The notes: a model not told the origin generated them from the sequence alone. A DNA stretch of 8,463 bases from Methanobacteriota archaeon (GCA_030837265.1 JAUPKV010000095.1:1-8463), one strand, 5' to 3'; positions 1-6,118 are shown, counted from the stretch's first letter. Made by a program: numbers and translations.

Positions 1-509
1 AGGTAGTTGAGATTAAGCATAAGGGAATTGTCCCGGCGTGCAGCGGGATTGTAATTCCTGGCGGGGAAAGTACTACGCTTTGCAGGCTGCTAGTCCGCGA
101 GGGAATTGCAGATGAGATCAAGGAGGCGGCTGCAAGAGGAGTTCCTGTCCTCGGGACCTGTGCAGGGCTGATCGTGCTTGCAACGGAAGGAGACCAGCAG
201 GTGGAAAAGACCGGGCAGGAATTGCTTGGGATTATGGATACCAGGGTCAACAGAAACGCCTTTGGGAGACAGAGGGATTCTTTTGAGGCAGAGCTTGAAG
301 TTTCGATCCTTGATTCTCCTTTTATAGGCGTGTTTATCCGGGCTCCGGGAATCGTGGGCTGCGGGTCAGGTGTGAAGGTGCTTTGCAGGCTTGAAGGCAT
401 GATTATTGCCGCAGAACAGGGAAATGTGCTGGCTCTTGCGTTCCATCCTGAATTAACCGACGACCTGAGAATCCACAAGTATTTCCTGGATAAAGTTTTT
501 AACTGCTAA
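1..509 (+). CDS. pdxT: Pyridoxal 5'-phosphate synthase glutaminase subunit, 5' end cut off by the window
   Basis: Glutaminase subunit of the DXP-independent PLP synthase. It releases ammonia from glutamine and passes it to the PdxS synthase subunit in the cytoplasm. The frame is open from base 3 for 168 codons; the family is usually about 190-200 residues, so roughly the first 30 are missing. Class I amidotransferase signatures are plain: the G-G-E-S-T oxyanion strand (visible residues 20-24), the nucleophile elbow G-T-C-A-G-L with Cys at visible residue 53 (bases 159-161), the family signature R-N-A-F-G-R-Q-x-D-S-F-E, and the C-terminal catalytic His and Glu in F-H-P-E-L (residues 148 and 150). 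The catalytic set is intact, so the gene looks functional. It converges on the Roco gene with only 70 bp between stops. A T-run at 533-538 may serve as its terminator, without a strong hairpin. It is GC-richer than the following 4 kb, as expected for a core gene next to accessory DNA. Confidence 0.96.
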   Translation, partial: VVEIKHKGIVPACSGIVIPGGESTTLCRLLVREGIADEIKEAAARGVPVLGTCAGLIVLATEGDQQVEKTGQELLGIMDTRVNRNAFGRQRDSFEAELEVSILDSPFIGVFIRAPGIVGCGSGVKVLCRLEGMIIAAEQGNVLALAFHPELTDDLRIHKYFLDKVFNC

Positions 510-579
510 GAGTTACAGGGGTCAGTTCATGATTTTTTACAGTAGCTGTCCCTGATTTCTTTCATTTGCAGCCCTTTAC

Positions 580-3276
580 TTACTGTATTCCATGTAACGA
601 GAGTATTCCAAGCAGAGGGGCCACTTTATTAAACGTTTCAACAGTCTTTTGCGTAAGTTCTGTAGCTTTTTGAGTTCCTGCAATTATTTTATTATAGTCA
701 GAATCAGGATCACCTAATTTAATGAGTAATCTACGTAACTTATTAAAAGGTTTCTTTAGTTTCTCTTTCTGATCATCTGCACTTACTTCATCTAAGCTAT
801 CCTGAATTTCATCCATTTCACTTTTAAGTTCAGGATCTAGATTCTTTATTTCCCTTCTTAAATTATCAAACTCTGTTTGAATCCGCGGTAAATTTATCTC
901 TAAACTGATATCAACTTCTACTTTAACATCTGTTTTAACGTCCGTAATCTGTTCTACTTCCATTGTCTGTTTAGTATCTGCTGTTGCTATAACAGTCGGA
1001 CTAAAAGTAGGACTCAATATAACTGATAGCCCTGGATTTCTTGAGCTTTCGTTATACTCTTTAACTCTATCTTGCACTTTGTTGTAACCATCTAATAATG
1101 ACGAGACAGATACCTGTTTGCAACTCCAAAGACATGGTATAGTTCCCAAGTCATTAATTTCAGCTTTTAGTAATTCATCGTAGGAGTATTTTTTAGGACA
1201 ATTTTCTGAACAGTTACAAGGAATTTGTTTACTGACCTTTATCTTTTTCATAGAAGCATTTATTACATCAATTTCGTTACAGATTGCTCCAAGAGCTCCT
1301 CTTTTATTTTCACCTTTTACTTTTACTTCTATTTCTCTCTCATCAGGCTTCATCCTAACAAGAGCACGTGAATTTTGGAGATTCAATACAACTCCCTCTC
1401 TCCAGCAGAGGGGTAATCCATTTTCTTTATATTCTATATTCTGATGCATGCGCACTATAAATCGGGTAATTATACCAGCAGGCAAAAAATAATCATAAGA
1501 GTAATAGATACAAAGGTTGTTTCTCTCATTCCAAATAAACTTGGGTGCACTAACAGGTAAAAGCTCAGCAACTAGATAGCCACTCCTATTTGGAAGTTCG
1601 TATGCAAGCTCAAACTTATTCATTAACTCCATGAGTTGAGGGTGAATTTCAGATGGATACGCTTCTTTATCCCATATTTGTTCTAATTCACAGTGTAATA
1701 ATCTGCCCTCACGACGTAGAACAGATTTTGTAGACAAAATTTTATAAAATGCTCCTGTCGCCCACTCAGGTTTTAGTATCACTATGTTTTTTAGAGCAAG
1801 ATTATCGCTATCTTTAAAGTGAAGCGTTACACCAAGATCATGCAAATACCCATCTAATGTCCTAATATTTTTGTCATCTAATCCTTCTGAAACACATAAA
1901 TTATAAAAATCCTCATACTTGATCCAGTTTTCTCTAAATCCTTCAAGCTTTTCCCGCACTTTATACCATGAATCTACCCACGGCGTTCTCATTAAAGGAA
2001 TATCCCACGAAATTTTACGAATTTTTTCTTTTAGTTCAGATATTCCCTTGCCATCTTCACTATCAATTTTAAGATGATCTGCTATTTTTGTGAACTTGCT
2101 TTTTAAATCTTTATAATTTAGATCGTCATCACTTTCATTCATTTTACTCATTACAAGAATTATCGGGCTGTCCCCTCCAAAAGTTTCAATAGTATGCAAC
2201 CATTTGTAGATATTGTCAGAATCCTTTGTTCTTCGTGCATTCCATACGAGTAGATAAACTGAACGTTCTGTCAGGAAAAACTGATGAGTTGCATGATAAA
2301 TCTCCTGCCCTCCGAAATCCCATATATTCAGCTTGATTTCACTATTTTCGGAATCTTGACAAGGAATTATCCATTTTGATATGTTTATTCCTTCTGTGAT
2401 CTTAGTGTCTTCCAAAAATTCATCATTAATTAATCTGTATGCAAGACATGTTTTACCAGCTTCCCCTTCTCCAACCAATATTAACTTAGCTTCATTATTT
2501 TCGGTAGTTTTCGATTGATTAAGGAAAGTGAAAATGGCTTCTAAACCTCTTGAAACAATTTCTGGAGGAGGTATAATTAAGGGATTTTCATATAGGGAAA
2601 ACGTTGTAAGTTTGTTAAGTTTCCCGATTTCTGATGGAATTTCAGTCAGCTCATTATCACATAAATGAAGTGCGGTAAGATTTTCAAGTTTTCCAATTTC
2701 TGCAGGCAGGTGAGTCAGCTTGTTATAAGATACGTCAAGTGATGTAAGTTTGTTAAGTTTCCCGACTTCAGCTGGAAGTTCAGTCAGCTCATTCTTGTAT
2801 AAACGAAGTGAGGTAAGATTTTCAAGTTTTCCAATTTCTACGGGTAGCTGAGTTAAATCATTTTCTTGTAAGTAAAGATTTTTGAGATTTTTGAGATTTC
2901 CGATCTCTGTGGGAAGGTGAGTCAGCGAATTATTAAATAAGATAAGTGTTTCAAGATTTTTAAGATTCCCTATTTCTGGTGGCAACTGTGTCAATTGATT
3001 TCTGGATAAATTAAGTATTTTAACGTTCTTAAGATCTCCAATCTCTGGTGGTAGTTGAGTCAGCTTGTTTCGGGATAAGTCTAGTGATGTAAGGTTTTTA
3101 AGTTTCAATATTTCATATGGAAATTCAGTCAGCTCATTTCGATCCAAGTCTAGTGATGTAAGATTTTCAAATTCTATGATTTCAGATGGCAATTCAGTCA
3201 GATGATTACTATCTAGGCAAATCGTAAGATGATCTTCAAAATTGAATTCAAAAATTTTCATCTTTTCTCTTGTCAT
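580..3276 (-). CDS. Roco family protein: leucine-rich repeats, Roc GTPase, COR domain, helical C-terminal tail
   Basis: An 898-residue multidomain GTPase of the Roco family (relatives: LRRK2, Chlorobium Roco, Methanosarcina Roco proteins). Residues about 15-240 are ten 23-residue leucine-rich repeats of the L-x-x-L-x-L-x-x-N-x-L-T-x-L-P-x-E-I type. Residues about 262-425 are the Roc G-domain: P-loop G-E-G-E-A-G-K-T (269-276), switch II D-F-G-G-Q-E (320-325), and S-K-M-N (377-380) where N-K-x-D is expected. COR follows from about 433 to 680, with K-P-E-W-A-T-G at 502-508. A cysteine cluster C687, C689, C693, C715, C719 comes next, then a linker and an acidic/basic helical tail (about 765-898). 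No kinase domain or membrane segment is seen. Roco proteins are dimeric molecular switches; the downstream effect here is unknown. The ATG at 3276 is chosen as the first Met of the open frame; Met6 (3261) is possible, and neither has a strong Shine-Dalgarno. It is transcribed alone and AT-rich, which fits an accessory gene. Confidence 0.93.
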   Translation of the reverse strand: MTREKMKIFEFNFEDHLTICLDSNHLTELPSEIIEFENLTSLDLDRNELTEFPYEILKLKNLTSLDLSRNKLTQLPPEIGDLKNVKILNLSRNQLTQLPPEIGNLKNLETLILFNNSLTHLPTEIGNLKNLKNLYLQENDLTQLPVEIGKLENLTSLRLYKNELTELPAEVGKLNKLTSLDVSYNKLTHLPAEIGKLENLTALHLCDNELTEIPSEIGKLNKLTTFSLYENPLIIPPPEIVSRGLEAIFTFLNQSKTTENNEAKLILVGEGEAGKTCLAYRLINDEFLEDTKITEGINISKWIIPCQDSENSEIKLNIWDFGGQEIYHATHQFFLTERSVYLLVWNARRTKDSDNIYKWLHTIETFGGDSPIILVMSKMNESDDDLNYKDLKSKFTKIADHLKIDSEDGKGISELKEKIRKISWDIPLMRTPWVDSWYKVREKLEGFRENWIKYEDFYNLCVSEGLDDKNIRTLDGYLHDLGVTLHFKDSDNLALKNIVILKPEWATGAFYKILSTKSVLRREGRLLHCELEQIWDKEAYPSEIHPQLMELMNKFELAYELPNRSGYLVAELLPVSAPKFIWNERNNLCIYYSYDYFLPAGIITRFIVRMHQNIEYKENGLPLCWREGVVLNLQNSRALVRMKPDEREIEVKVKGENKRGALGAICNEIDVINASMKKIKVSKQIPCNCSENCPKKYSYDELLKAEINDLGTIPCLWSCKQVSVSSLLDGYNKVQDRVKEYNESSRNPGLSVILSPTFSPTVIATADTKQTMEVEQITDVKTDVKVEVDISLEINLPRIQTEFDNLRREIKNLDPELKSEMDEIQDSLDEVSADDQKEKLKKPFNKLRRLLIKLGDPDSDYNKIIAGTQKATELTQKTVETFNKVAPLLGILSLHGIQ
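2605..2839 (-). repeat. 138-bp direct repeat inside the LRR coding region (two-repeat unit)
   Basis: Bases 2605-2701 recur at 2743-2839 with a constant offset of 138 bp, equal to two 23-residue leucine-rich repeats. A 28-bp block starting GGTAAGATTTTCAAG is identical at 2674-2701 and 2812-2839, and the block starting TGTAAGTTTGTTAAG is shared at 2605 and 2743. In protein terms residues 149-194 and 195-240 are related as 46-residue units. Adjacent LRRs further along the array are more divergent at the DNA level, so this unit looks like the most recent duplication. Confidence 0.8.
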
Positions 3277-3344
3277 TATCTTCTCAACTACAATTAATTC
3301 TTAAAAGGTTTCCAATTCCGTTATACGTTCCATGCTGTTACTCT

Positions 3345-3392
3345 AAAAGCTTTCTCTTTTTACTCAAATTTTATATAATATATAATACGGAA
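3345..3392 (-). promoter_or_regulatory. Likely promoter (TATA box) of the Roco gene
   Basis: Read on the minus strand, an AT-only stretch contains TTATATAAA (rc of about 3370-3378), a good archaeal A-box. Start of transcription would fall near 3345-3350, giving a leader of about 70 nt before the ATG at 3276. Placement is by spacing only. Confidence 0.5.
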
Positions 3393-3685
3393 TAAACTTG
3401 GCTGGTTTGTAATAACATGGCAAAATGAGAATATTGACTTTTTTGCAAAAAGAGCTTGTGCATGAACTTCACAAAATTACGTAAAAAAACGAGTTATTAT
3501 TAATTAATCATAATCTAAAAGATTAATTCTTCCTAGGTCAACCTCCTCATATATCTTGGGTTGTGCACGATCCTTACACATTCGTTGCGTTTTTTGAGAT
3601 CCCTATATCCCCCATAATTTGGTGCGAGTGGTAGGGTTTGGACTTCTTGCAGAATACATTTTTCTTTTCCTAAAAACGGAGGAAA

Positions 3686-3784
3686 CGACAGGTCGATAAA
3701 TGGGAGTTTTAGTAGGGGTTTTGTGACAAAAAATTGATTAAGGAGGAAATTTTTTGTGTCTGGAATGGAACAATCGACCTGTCG
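3686..3784. repeat. Nested inverted repeats: 12-bp outer arms and 10-bp inner arms
   Basis: CGACAGGTCGAT (3686-3697) is the exact reverse complement of ATCGACCTGTCG (3773-3784), 75 bp apart. Inside, ACAAAAAATT (3726-3735) pairs exactly with AATTTTTTGT (3748-3757) around a 12-nt loop. On the plus strand that loop contains AAGGAGGA, a perfect Shine-Dalgarno core, followed 8 nt later by GTG (3756), which opens only a 13-codon frame. The arms do not extend beyond 12 and 10 bp. Confidence 0.7.
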
Positions 3785-3806
3785 GGGATTATCATAGGGG
3801 TAAATG

Positions 3807-3815
3807 TATAAAAAG
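3807..3815 (+). promoter_or_regulatory. Possible TATA box ahead of the 18-codon ORF
   Basis: TATAAAAAG is a fair archaeal A-box on the plus strand. Transcription would begin near 3836, about 110 nt before the small ORF at 3947. AT-rich surroundings make chance matches common. Confidence 0.25.
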
Positions 3816-3946
3816 ATATTGATAATTATTAATTAGTAACTATCTTACTAATAATCTAATTAGAGGGTGTTTTTAAAAAGCGTAAATACGTTTTACTATT
3901 AAGGAAAAACTGGAAGACACAGAAAGAAGATAGGAGGAATGAAGGG

Positions 3947-4003
3947 ATGACTGAAGATCCGGTGTCGGACAAAATCTCCTCGTATCGAACTAATACTGTT
4001 TAA
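3947..4003 (+). CDS. Possible 18-residue peptide or truncated gene start
   Basis: The ATG at 3947 lies 9 nt after a strong Shine-Dalgarno (AGGAGG within 3932-3937) and opens an 18-codon frame reading M-T-E-D-P-V-S-D-K-I-S-S-Y-R-T-N-T-V before TAA. Such a ribosome site is stronger than those of the real genes nearby. Immediately after, TTAATA pairs with TATTAA around the stop codon (about 4000-4022), and a T-run follows at 4039-4044. No family is recognised. It may be the surviving N-terminus of a longer gene, a small protein, or chance. No continuation in another frame was found within the next 100 bp. Confidence 0.25.
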   Translation: MTEDPVSDKISSYRTNTV

Positions 4004-4084
4004 TAAAAATGGTGTTATTAACCTTAATATGTATGTGAAGTTTTTTCTTTACTTTGAAACTTTTTACTCAAATATAACTTTCAA

Positions 4085-4125
4085 TAGAATAAAAAATTTT
4101 ATATAAATAATTTAATATATAATGA
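4085..4125 (+). promoter_or_regulatory. AT-rich promoter-like stretch ahead of the structured region
   Basis: About 40 bp of nearly pure A/T includes TTATATAAAT near 4099-4108. Transcription from it would start around 4125-4135, just before the first hairpin at 4142. Inferred from composition and spacing only. Confidence 0.35.
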
Positions 4126-4141
4126 TTATACATTATAGTTT

Positions 4142-4350
4142 GAGTTAGGAAGTAAGACTACTTAACTCTACCACAAACACACCCAAAATTGTAACAGACC
4201 AGTACAGTAAACCCACAAAAGCAAGCACTACCATTATAAAAGGTCTAAAATCACTGATATTTCTTAAAATTAAATGCTTGTGTGAGCATAAGATTTAAAG
4301 AAGCTAGCCGGGAGGCAGTAAGTTCAGTGACTTTAGACCTTTTCAGATGG
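4142..4350 (+). ncRNA. Candidate structured RNA with long-range hairpins; strand uncertain
   Basis: No reading frame of note covers this stretch, but base pairing is strong. First, GAGTT (4142-4146) and AAGTA (4150-4154) pair with AACTC (4164-4168) and TACTT (4159-4163), giving a 10-bp stem with a 3-nt bulge and an AGAC loop. Second, a 20-nt arm AAAAGGTCTAAAATCACTGA (4238-4257) pairs with 4324-4343 with one mismatch, and CCAT/ATGG extends it after a 3-nt internal loop (4231-4234 with 4347-4350). Third, inside that arm TTCTT-AAAAT pairs with ATTTAAAGAA with one mismatch, closed by ATGCT/AGCAT around TGTGTG. The one mismatch in the long arm becomes a G-U pair if the minus strand is transcribed, so strand is unresolved. 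A short hairpin AGAAC-TGT-GTTCT (4397-4409) and T-rich DNA lie downstream. No known RNA family was recognised. Confidence 0.4.
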
Positions 4351-4435
4351 ATTTTATTTCCAGGTGCTTCAATTGGCTTTAATTTTTACGAATTTTAGAA
4401 CTGTGTTCTTCTTTGCTCAAATCCCCGATAACCAA

Positions 4436-4448
4436 TTTTTTATATATT
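4436..4448 (+). promoter_or_regulatory. Likely TATA box of the FMN-binding protein gene
   Basis: TTTTTATATAT on the plus strand is a good A-box. It predicts a start near 4465-4470 and a leader of about 100 nt, long for an archaeal gene, which contains the hairpin at 4506-4555. Confidence 0.45.
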
Positions 4449-4505
4449 TGTCGCTCTTTAGTTGTTTATAATTCAAAATATCCTCAGCTCCCTAACTTAC
4501 TAAAT

Positions 4506-4565
4506 ATTAGATCGGGTTACGCATGAGGATTTATTCTGACAAAAACAGATCTAATGAAGGGGTGA
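4506..4565 (+). promoter_or_regulatory. Leader hairpin abutting the ribosome binding site
   Basis: ATTAGATC (4506-4513) is perfectly complementary to GATCTAAT (4548-4555) across a 34-nt loop. The right arm ends one base before the Shine-Dalgarno segment AAGGGGTGA (4557-4565), which serves the ATG at 4571. The helix could affect ribosome access, but no ligand-binding fold is recognised. Confidence 0.35.
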
Positions 4566-4570
4566 AGTGA

Positions 4571-4978
4571 ATGGTCAAATTGAGCAGTGAAATGGTAGAA
4601 GACTTTGCAAAAATGAAGATTTTTCCCTTTGCAACAGCCTCCAGAAATGGAGAACCGAATGTAGTGCCAATCGGCTTTTGTAAGCTTCAGGAAGACAGAG
4701 AGACAGTCTGGATTGCGGATAACTACTTCCATAAGACCCGCCAGAACCTTGAAGAAAACCCGAGAGGCGCGATTTATGTATGGGGTCCTGAAGTTAAGGG
4801 CTGCTACCAGATAAAAGGGGATTTTGTGATTAAGACCGATGGGGAAGATTACGAGAATATGTACAAGACTGTCAAGAAAATGGGAGACAGGTTCCCTGCA
4901 AAAGCCCTTGCCGTCATGAAAATAACGGAAGTTTACGAATGTAAATCGGGGGCAGGAGCCGGAAAGCAGCTTCTTTGA
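4571..4978 (+). CDS. Pyridoxamine 5'-phosphate oxidase-like FMN-binding split-barrel protein
   Basis: A 135-residue cytoplasmic protein of the PNPOx-like split beta-barrel fold, which normally binds FMN or F420 as a homodimer. Typical features are the opening helix, the strand F-P-F-A-T-A-S-R-N-G-E-P-N-V-V-P-I-G (about 18-36), the strand V-W-I-A-D-N-Y-F-H-K-T-R-x-N-L (about 46-60), where flavin phosphate-contacting residues usually lie, and G-A-I-Y-V-W (about 66-71). The length matches small single-domain members, not true PNP oxidases (about 200 residues), so the substrate cannot be named and a PLP role should not be assumed from the pdxT gene upstream. The ATG has GGGGTGA 5 nt before it. 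The gene appears monocistronic, with its own promoter and a strong terminator at 5059. A damaged copy of its 3' end lies 1.3 kb downstream. Confidence 0.88.
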   Translation: MVKLSSEMVEDFAKMKIFPFATASRNGEPNVVPIGFCKLQEDRETVWIADNYFHKTRQNLEENPRGAIYVWGPEVKGCYQIKGDFVIKTDGEDYENMYKTVKKMGDRFPAKALAVMKITEVYECKSGAGAGKQLL

Positions 4979-4988
4979 AGTGTATTTG

Positions 4989-5048
4989 ATCTGACTTAAA
5001 AATCTGTAATCTGACTTAAATATCTGTAATTTGACTTAAATATCTGTA
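4989..5048 (+). repeat. Three contiguous 20-bp tandem repeats
   Basis: Unit ATCTGACTTAAATATCTGTA occurs three times head to tail at 4989-5008, 5009-5028 and 5029-5048. Copy 1 has A for T at unit position 13 and copy 3 has T for C at unit position 3. The array begins 10 bp after the stop codon and ends 10 bp before the terminator stem. Confidence 0.92.
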
Positions 5049-5058
5049 TTTATCTGGC

Positions 5059-5106
5059 AGAGAGGAGAAAATACCTCAATCTCCTCTCTCGCAAACTTTC
5101 TTTTTT
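5059..5106 (+). terminator. Hairpin and U-tract terminator of the FMN-binding protein gene
   Basis: AGAGAGGAG (5059-5067) pairs perfectly with CTCCTCTCT (5081-5089) around a 13-nt loop. A T-rich tract (TTTCTTTTTT, 5097-5106) follows 7 nt later. Confidence 0.7.
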
Positions 5107-5124
5107 GGTGAGAGGTTCCGAATT

Positions 5125-5145
5125 AAAAGGCCTTAATGCCTTTTT
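5125..5145 (+). terminator. Second intrinsic-type terminator
   Basis: AAAAGGC (5125-5131), loop CTTAAT, GCCTTTT (5138-5144), continuing into T at 5145. The stem is perfect over 7 bp and nearly symmetric, so it could act in both directions. It follows the first terminator by 20 bp, a fail-safe arrangement. Confidence 0.6.
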
Positions 5146-5406
5146 CTAACGGATCATGTCGCCTTGCACTCTTTTCTCTGATTGGCTCTGTTACTTGTTT
5201 TCAGCGGCGGATTATTAACGTTTTTATTAGAATTAACCTGATTGAGAGCTATATTTTGTTTAAGTAAAGTCGTCCGCATAAAATGTACTTAAAAATATAA
5301 GCGGATCAGTTCTTCTATTATTATGTTTAAGAATTATGGTTTAAGCCATGGGATAAAACACAAGGCTGTTAGAATAAATATAAACATATGATTTATCATA
5401 CGAAAA
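5146..5406. other. Intergenic stretch without recognisable gene
   Basis: No coding frame with a plausible start and ribosome site was found. The only structure noticed is a short TCCGC/GCGGA pair flanking about 25 AT-rich bases near 5270-5304. The antisense frame across 5341-5679 lies mostly over the Yip1 gene and is not supported. Confidence 0.5.
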
Positions 5407-5415
5407 CTTTATAAG
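5407..5415 (+). promoter_or_regulatory. Likely TATA box of the Yip1-family gene
   Basis: CTTTATAAG predicts a transcription start near 5435, leaving a short leader before the ATG at 5459. Nearly the same hexamer core (TTTATAAG) precedes the 6578 gene, which strengthens both calls. Confidence 0.55.
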
Positions 5416-5458
5416 TTTTATGCATATATTGCATAAGACTTGTGAAGGTGTGAAAAAT

Positions 5459-6118
5459 ATGGATAATCTAAACCTGAATAATCTGTTATTTGATCCGAAT
5501 TCGTTTTTTAGAGAAAAGTCAAGAAACAATGTTGATTTTAAGCATCCTTTATTGATAATACTTGTAATCGCCATAATTGCAGTGGGTTCAAGTTTTCTGG
5601 TTATGAACCAGCTCAGCGGAATGTTTCCTTCTGATATGGGTTCATACGTGTCGACAGCAGCAATTATATTCGGTATCATTGGCGGGCTAGTTGGAACATT
5701 TTTTAATTGGTTTATACTGACTTTGATCTTTTATTCAATATCTTATATATTTGATTCAAAAGGCTCTTTTAAGAGGACATTAGAGTTTGTGGGTTACGGA
5801 TTTGTGCCGCAAATATTTAGCAGTTTAATAGGTGTCGTTGTGACGTACAAACTAATGGCTTCGGTAGATTTTTCGTTACAGGATCCACAACTTATAAGCG
5901 AAAGTATGACACAGATGCTCTCAAATAATCCTCTCTATTATGCTTCGCAGGCAATTGGAATATTGTGCTTATTGCTGTCTGCATATATCTGGGTATTTGC
6001 ACTTCTGCATGCACGAAATATATCAATGAAAAATGCCATCATTACTGTCGGCATTCCAGTAGGGCTTTATGTTGTTTACCGGATGTATGTATTCATGTTT
6101 ACTGCGGGAAGCATTTAA
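5459..6118 (+). CDS. Yip1-family integral membrane protein
   Basis: A 219-residue polytopic membrane protein of the Yip1 superfamily. The cytoplasmic N-terminus N-L-L-F-D-P-N-S-F-F-R-E (about 7-18) is the characteristic prokaryotic Yip1 opening. About five hydrophobic segments follow, near 30-50, 64-95 (long, glycine-rich), 108-128, 165-185 and 192-212, with a polar loop near 130-160. The function of prokaryotic Yip1 proteins is largely unknown; the eukaryotic namesakes act in membrane traffic. I start at ATG 5459 because GAAGGTGTGA lies just upstream at good spacing and the family motif begins right after; an in-frame ATG at 5420 would add 13 atypical residues and sit near or upstream of the predicted transcription start. 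It has its own promoter and appears monocistronic. A 6-bp inverted repeat (6134-6139 with 6152-6157) follows the stop but lacks a T-run. Confidence 0.85.
   Translation: MDNLNLNNLLFDPNSFFREKSRNNVDFKHPLLIILVIAIIAVGSSFLVMNQLSGMFPSDMGSYVSTAAIIFGIIGGLVGTFFNWFILTLIFYSISYIFDSKGSFKRTLEFVGYGFVPQIFSSLIGVVVTYKLMASVDFSLQDPQLISESMTQMLSNNPLYYASQAIGILCLLLSAYIWVFALLHARNISMKNAIITVGIPVGLYVVYRMYVFMFTAGSI

Larger units (their letters stand above)
3533..3832 (-). pseudogene. Start-less 99-codon open frame, possible gene remnant or dispersed repeat
   Basis: On the minus strand a frame is open from a stop at 3833-3835 down to a TAG at 3533-3535, but contains no ATG, GTG or TTG in its first 88 codons. The translation reads like protein in its second half, for example F-P-P-F-L-G-K-E-K, then A-P-N-Y-G-G-Y-R-D-L-K-K-R, then R-I-V-H-N-P-R-Y-M-R-R-L-T before the stop. 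I do not recognise it. Past the stop is a weak hairpin (ATTAATC 3503-3509 with GATTAAT 3521-3527) and a T7 run on the minus strand (3483-3489), the arrangement of a terminator. It could be the tail of a decayed transposase or small gene, or a non-coding repeat that is open by chance. The nested inverted repeats within it favour a mobile or repeat origin. Confidence 0.3.

Noticed and set aside
580..3276. Roco protein as a proven anti-phage defence gene
   Set aside because: No adjacent nuclease, protease, TIR or other effector gene is present in the window, so only an accessory signalling role can be suggested.
3686..3784. Terminal inverted repeats of an insertion sequence
   Set aside because: The arms are only 99 bp apart end to end, no transposase frame is present and no target-site duplication is visible. 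At most it is a remnant or small repeat element.
4517..4732. Minus-strand open frame over the FMN-binding protein gene
   Set aside because: It is antisense to a well-supported gene, has no ribosome site and no family-like sequence.
4571..4978. Vitamin B6 oxidase functionally linked to pdxT
   Set aside because: The protein is much shorter than PNP oxidases, lies 4 kb from pdxT and has its own promoter, and the fold alone does not define the substrate.
4989..5048. CRISPR array
   Set aside because: The 20-bp units abut with no spacers, there are only three, and no cas genes are present.
5341..5679. Minus-strand open frame over the start of the Yip1 gene
   Set aside because: Shadow of the membrane-protein coding region and its promoter, with no independent support.
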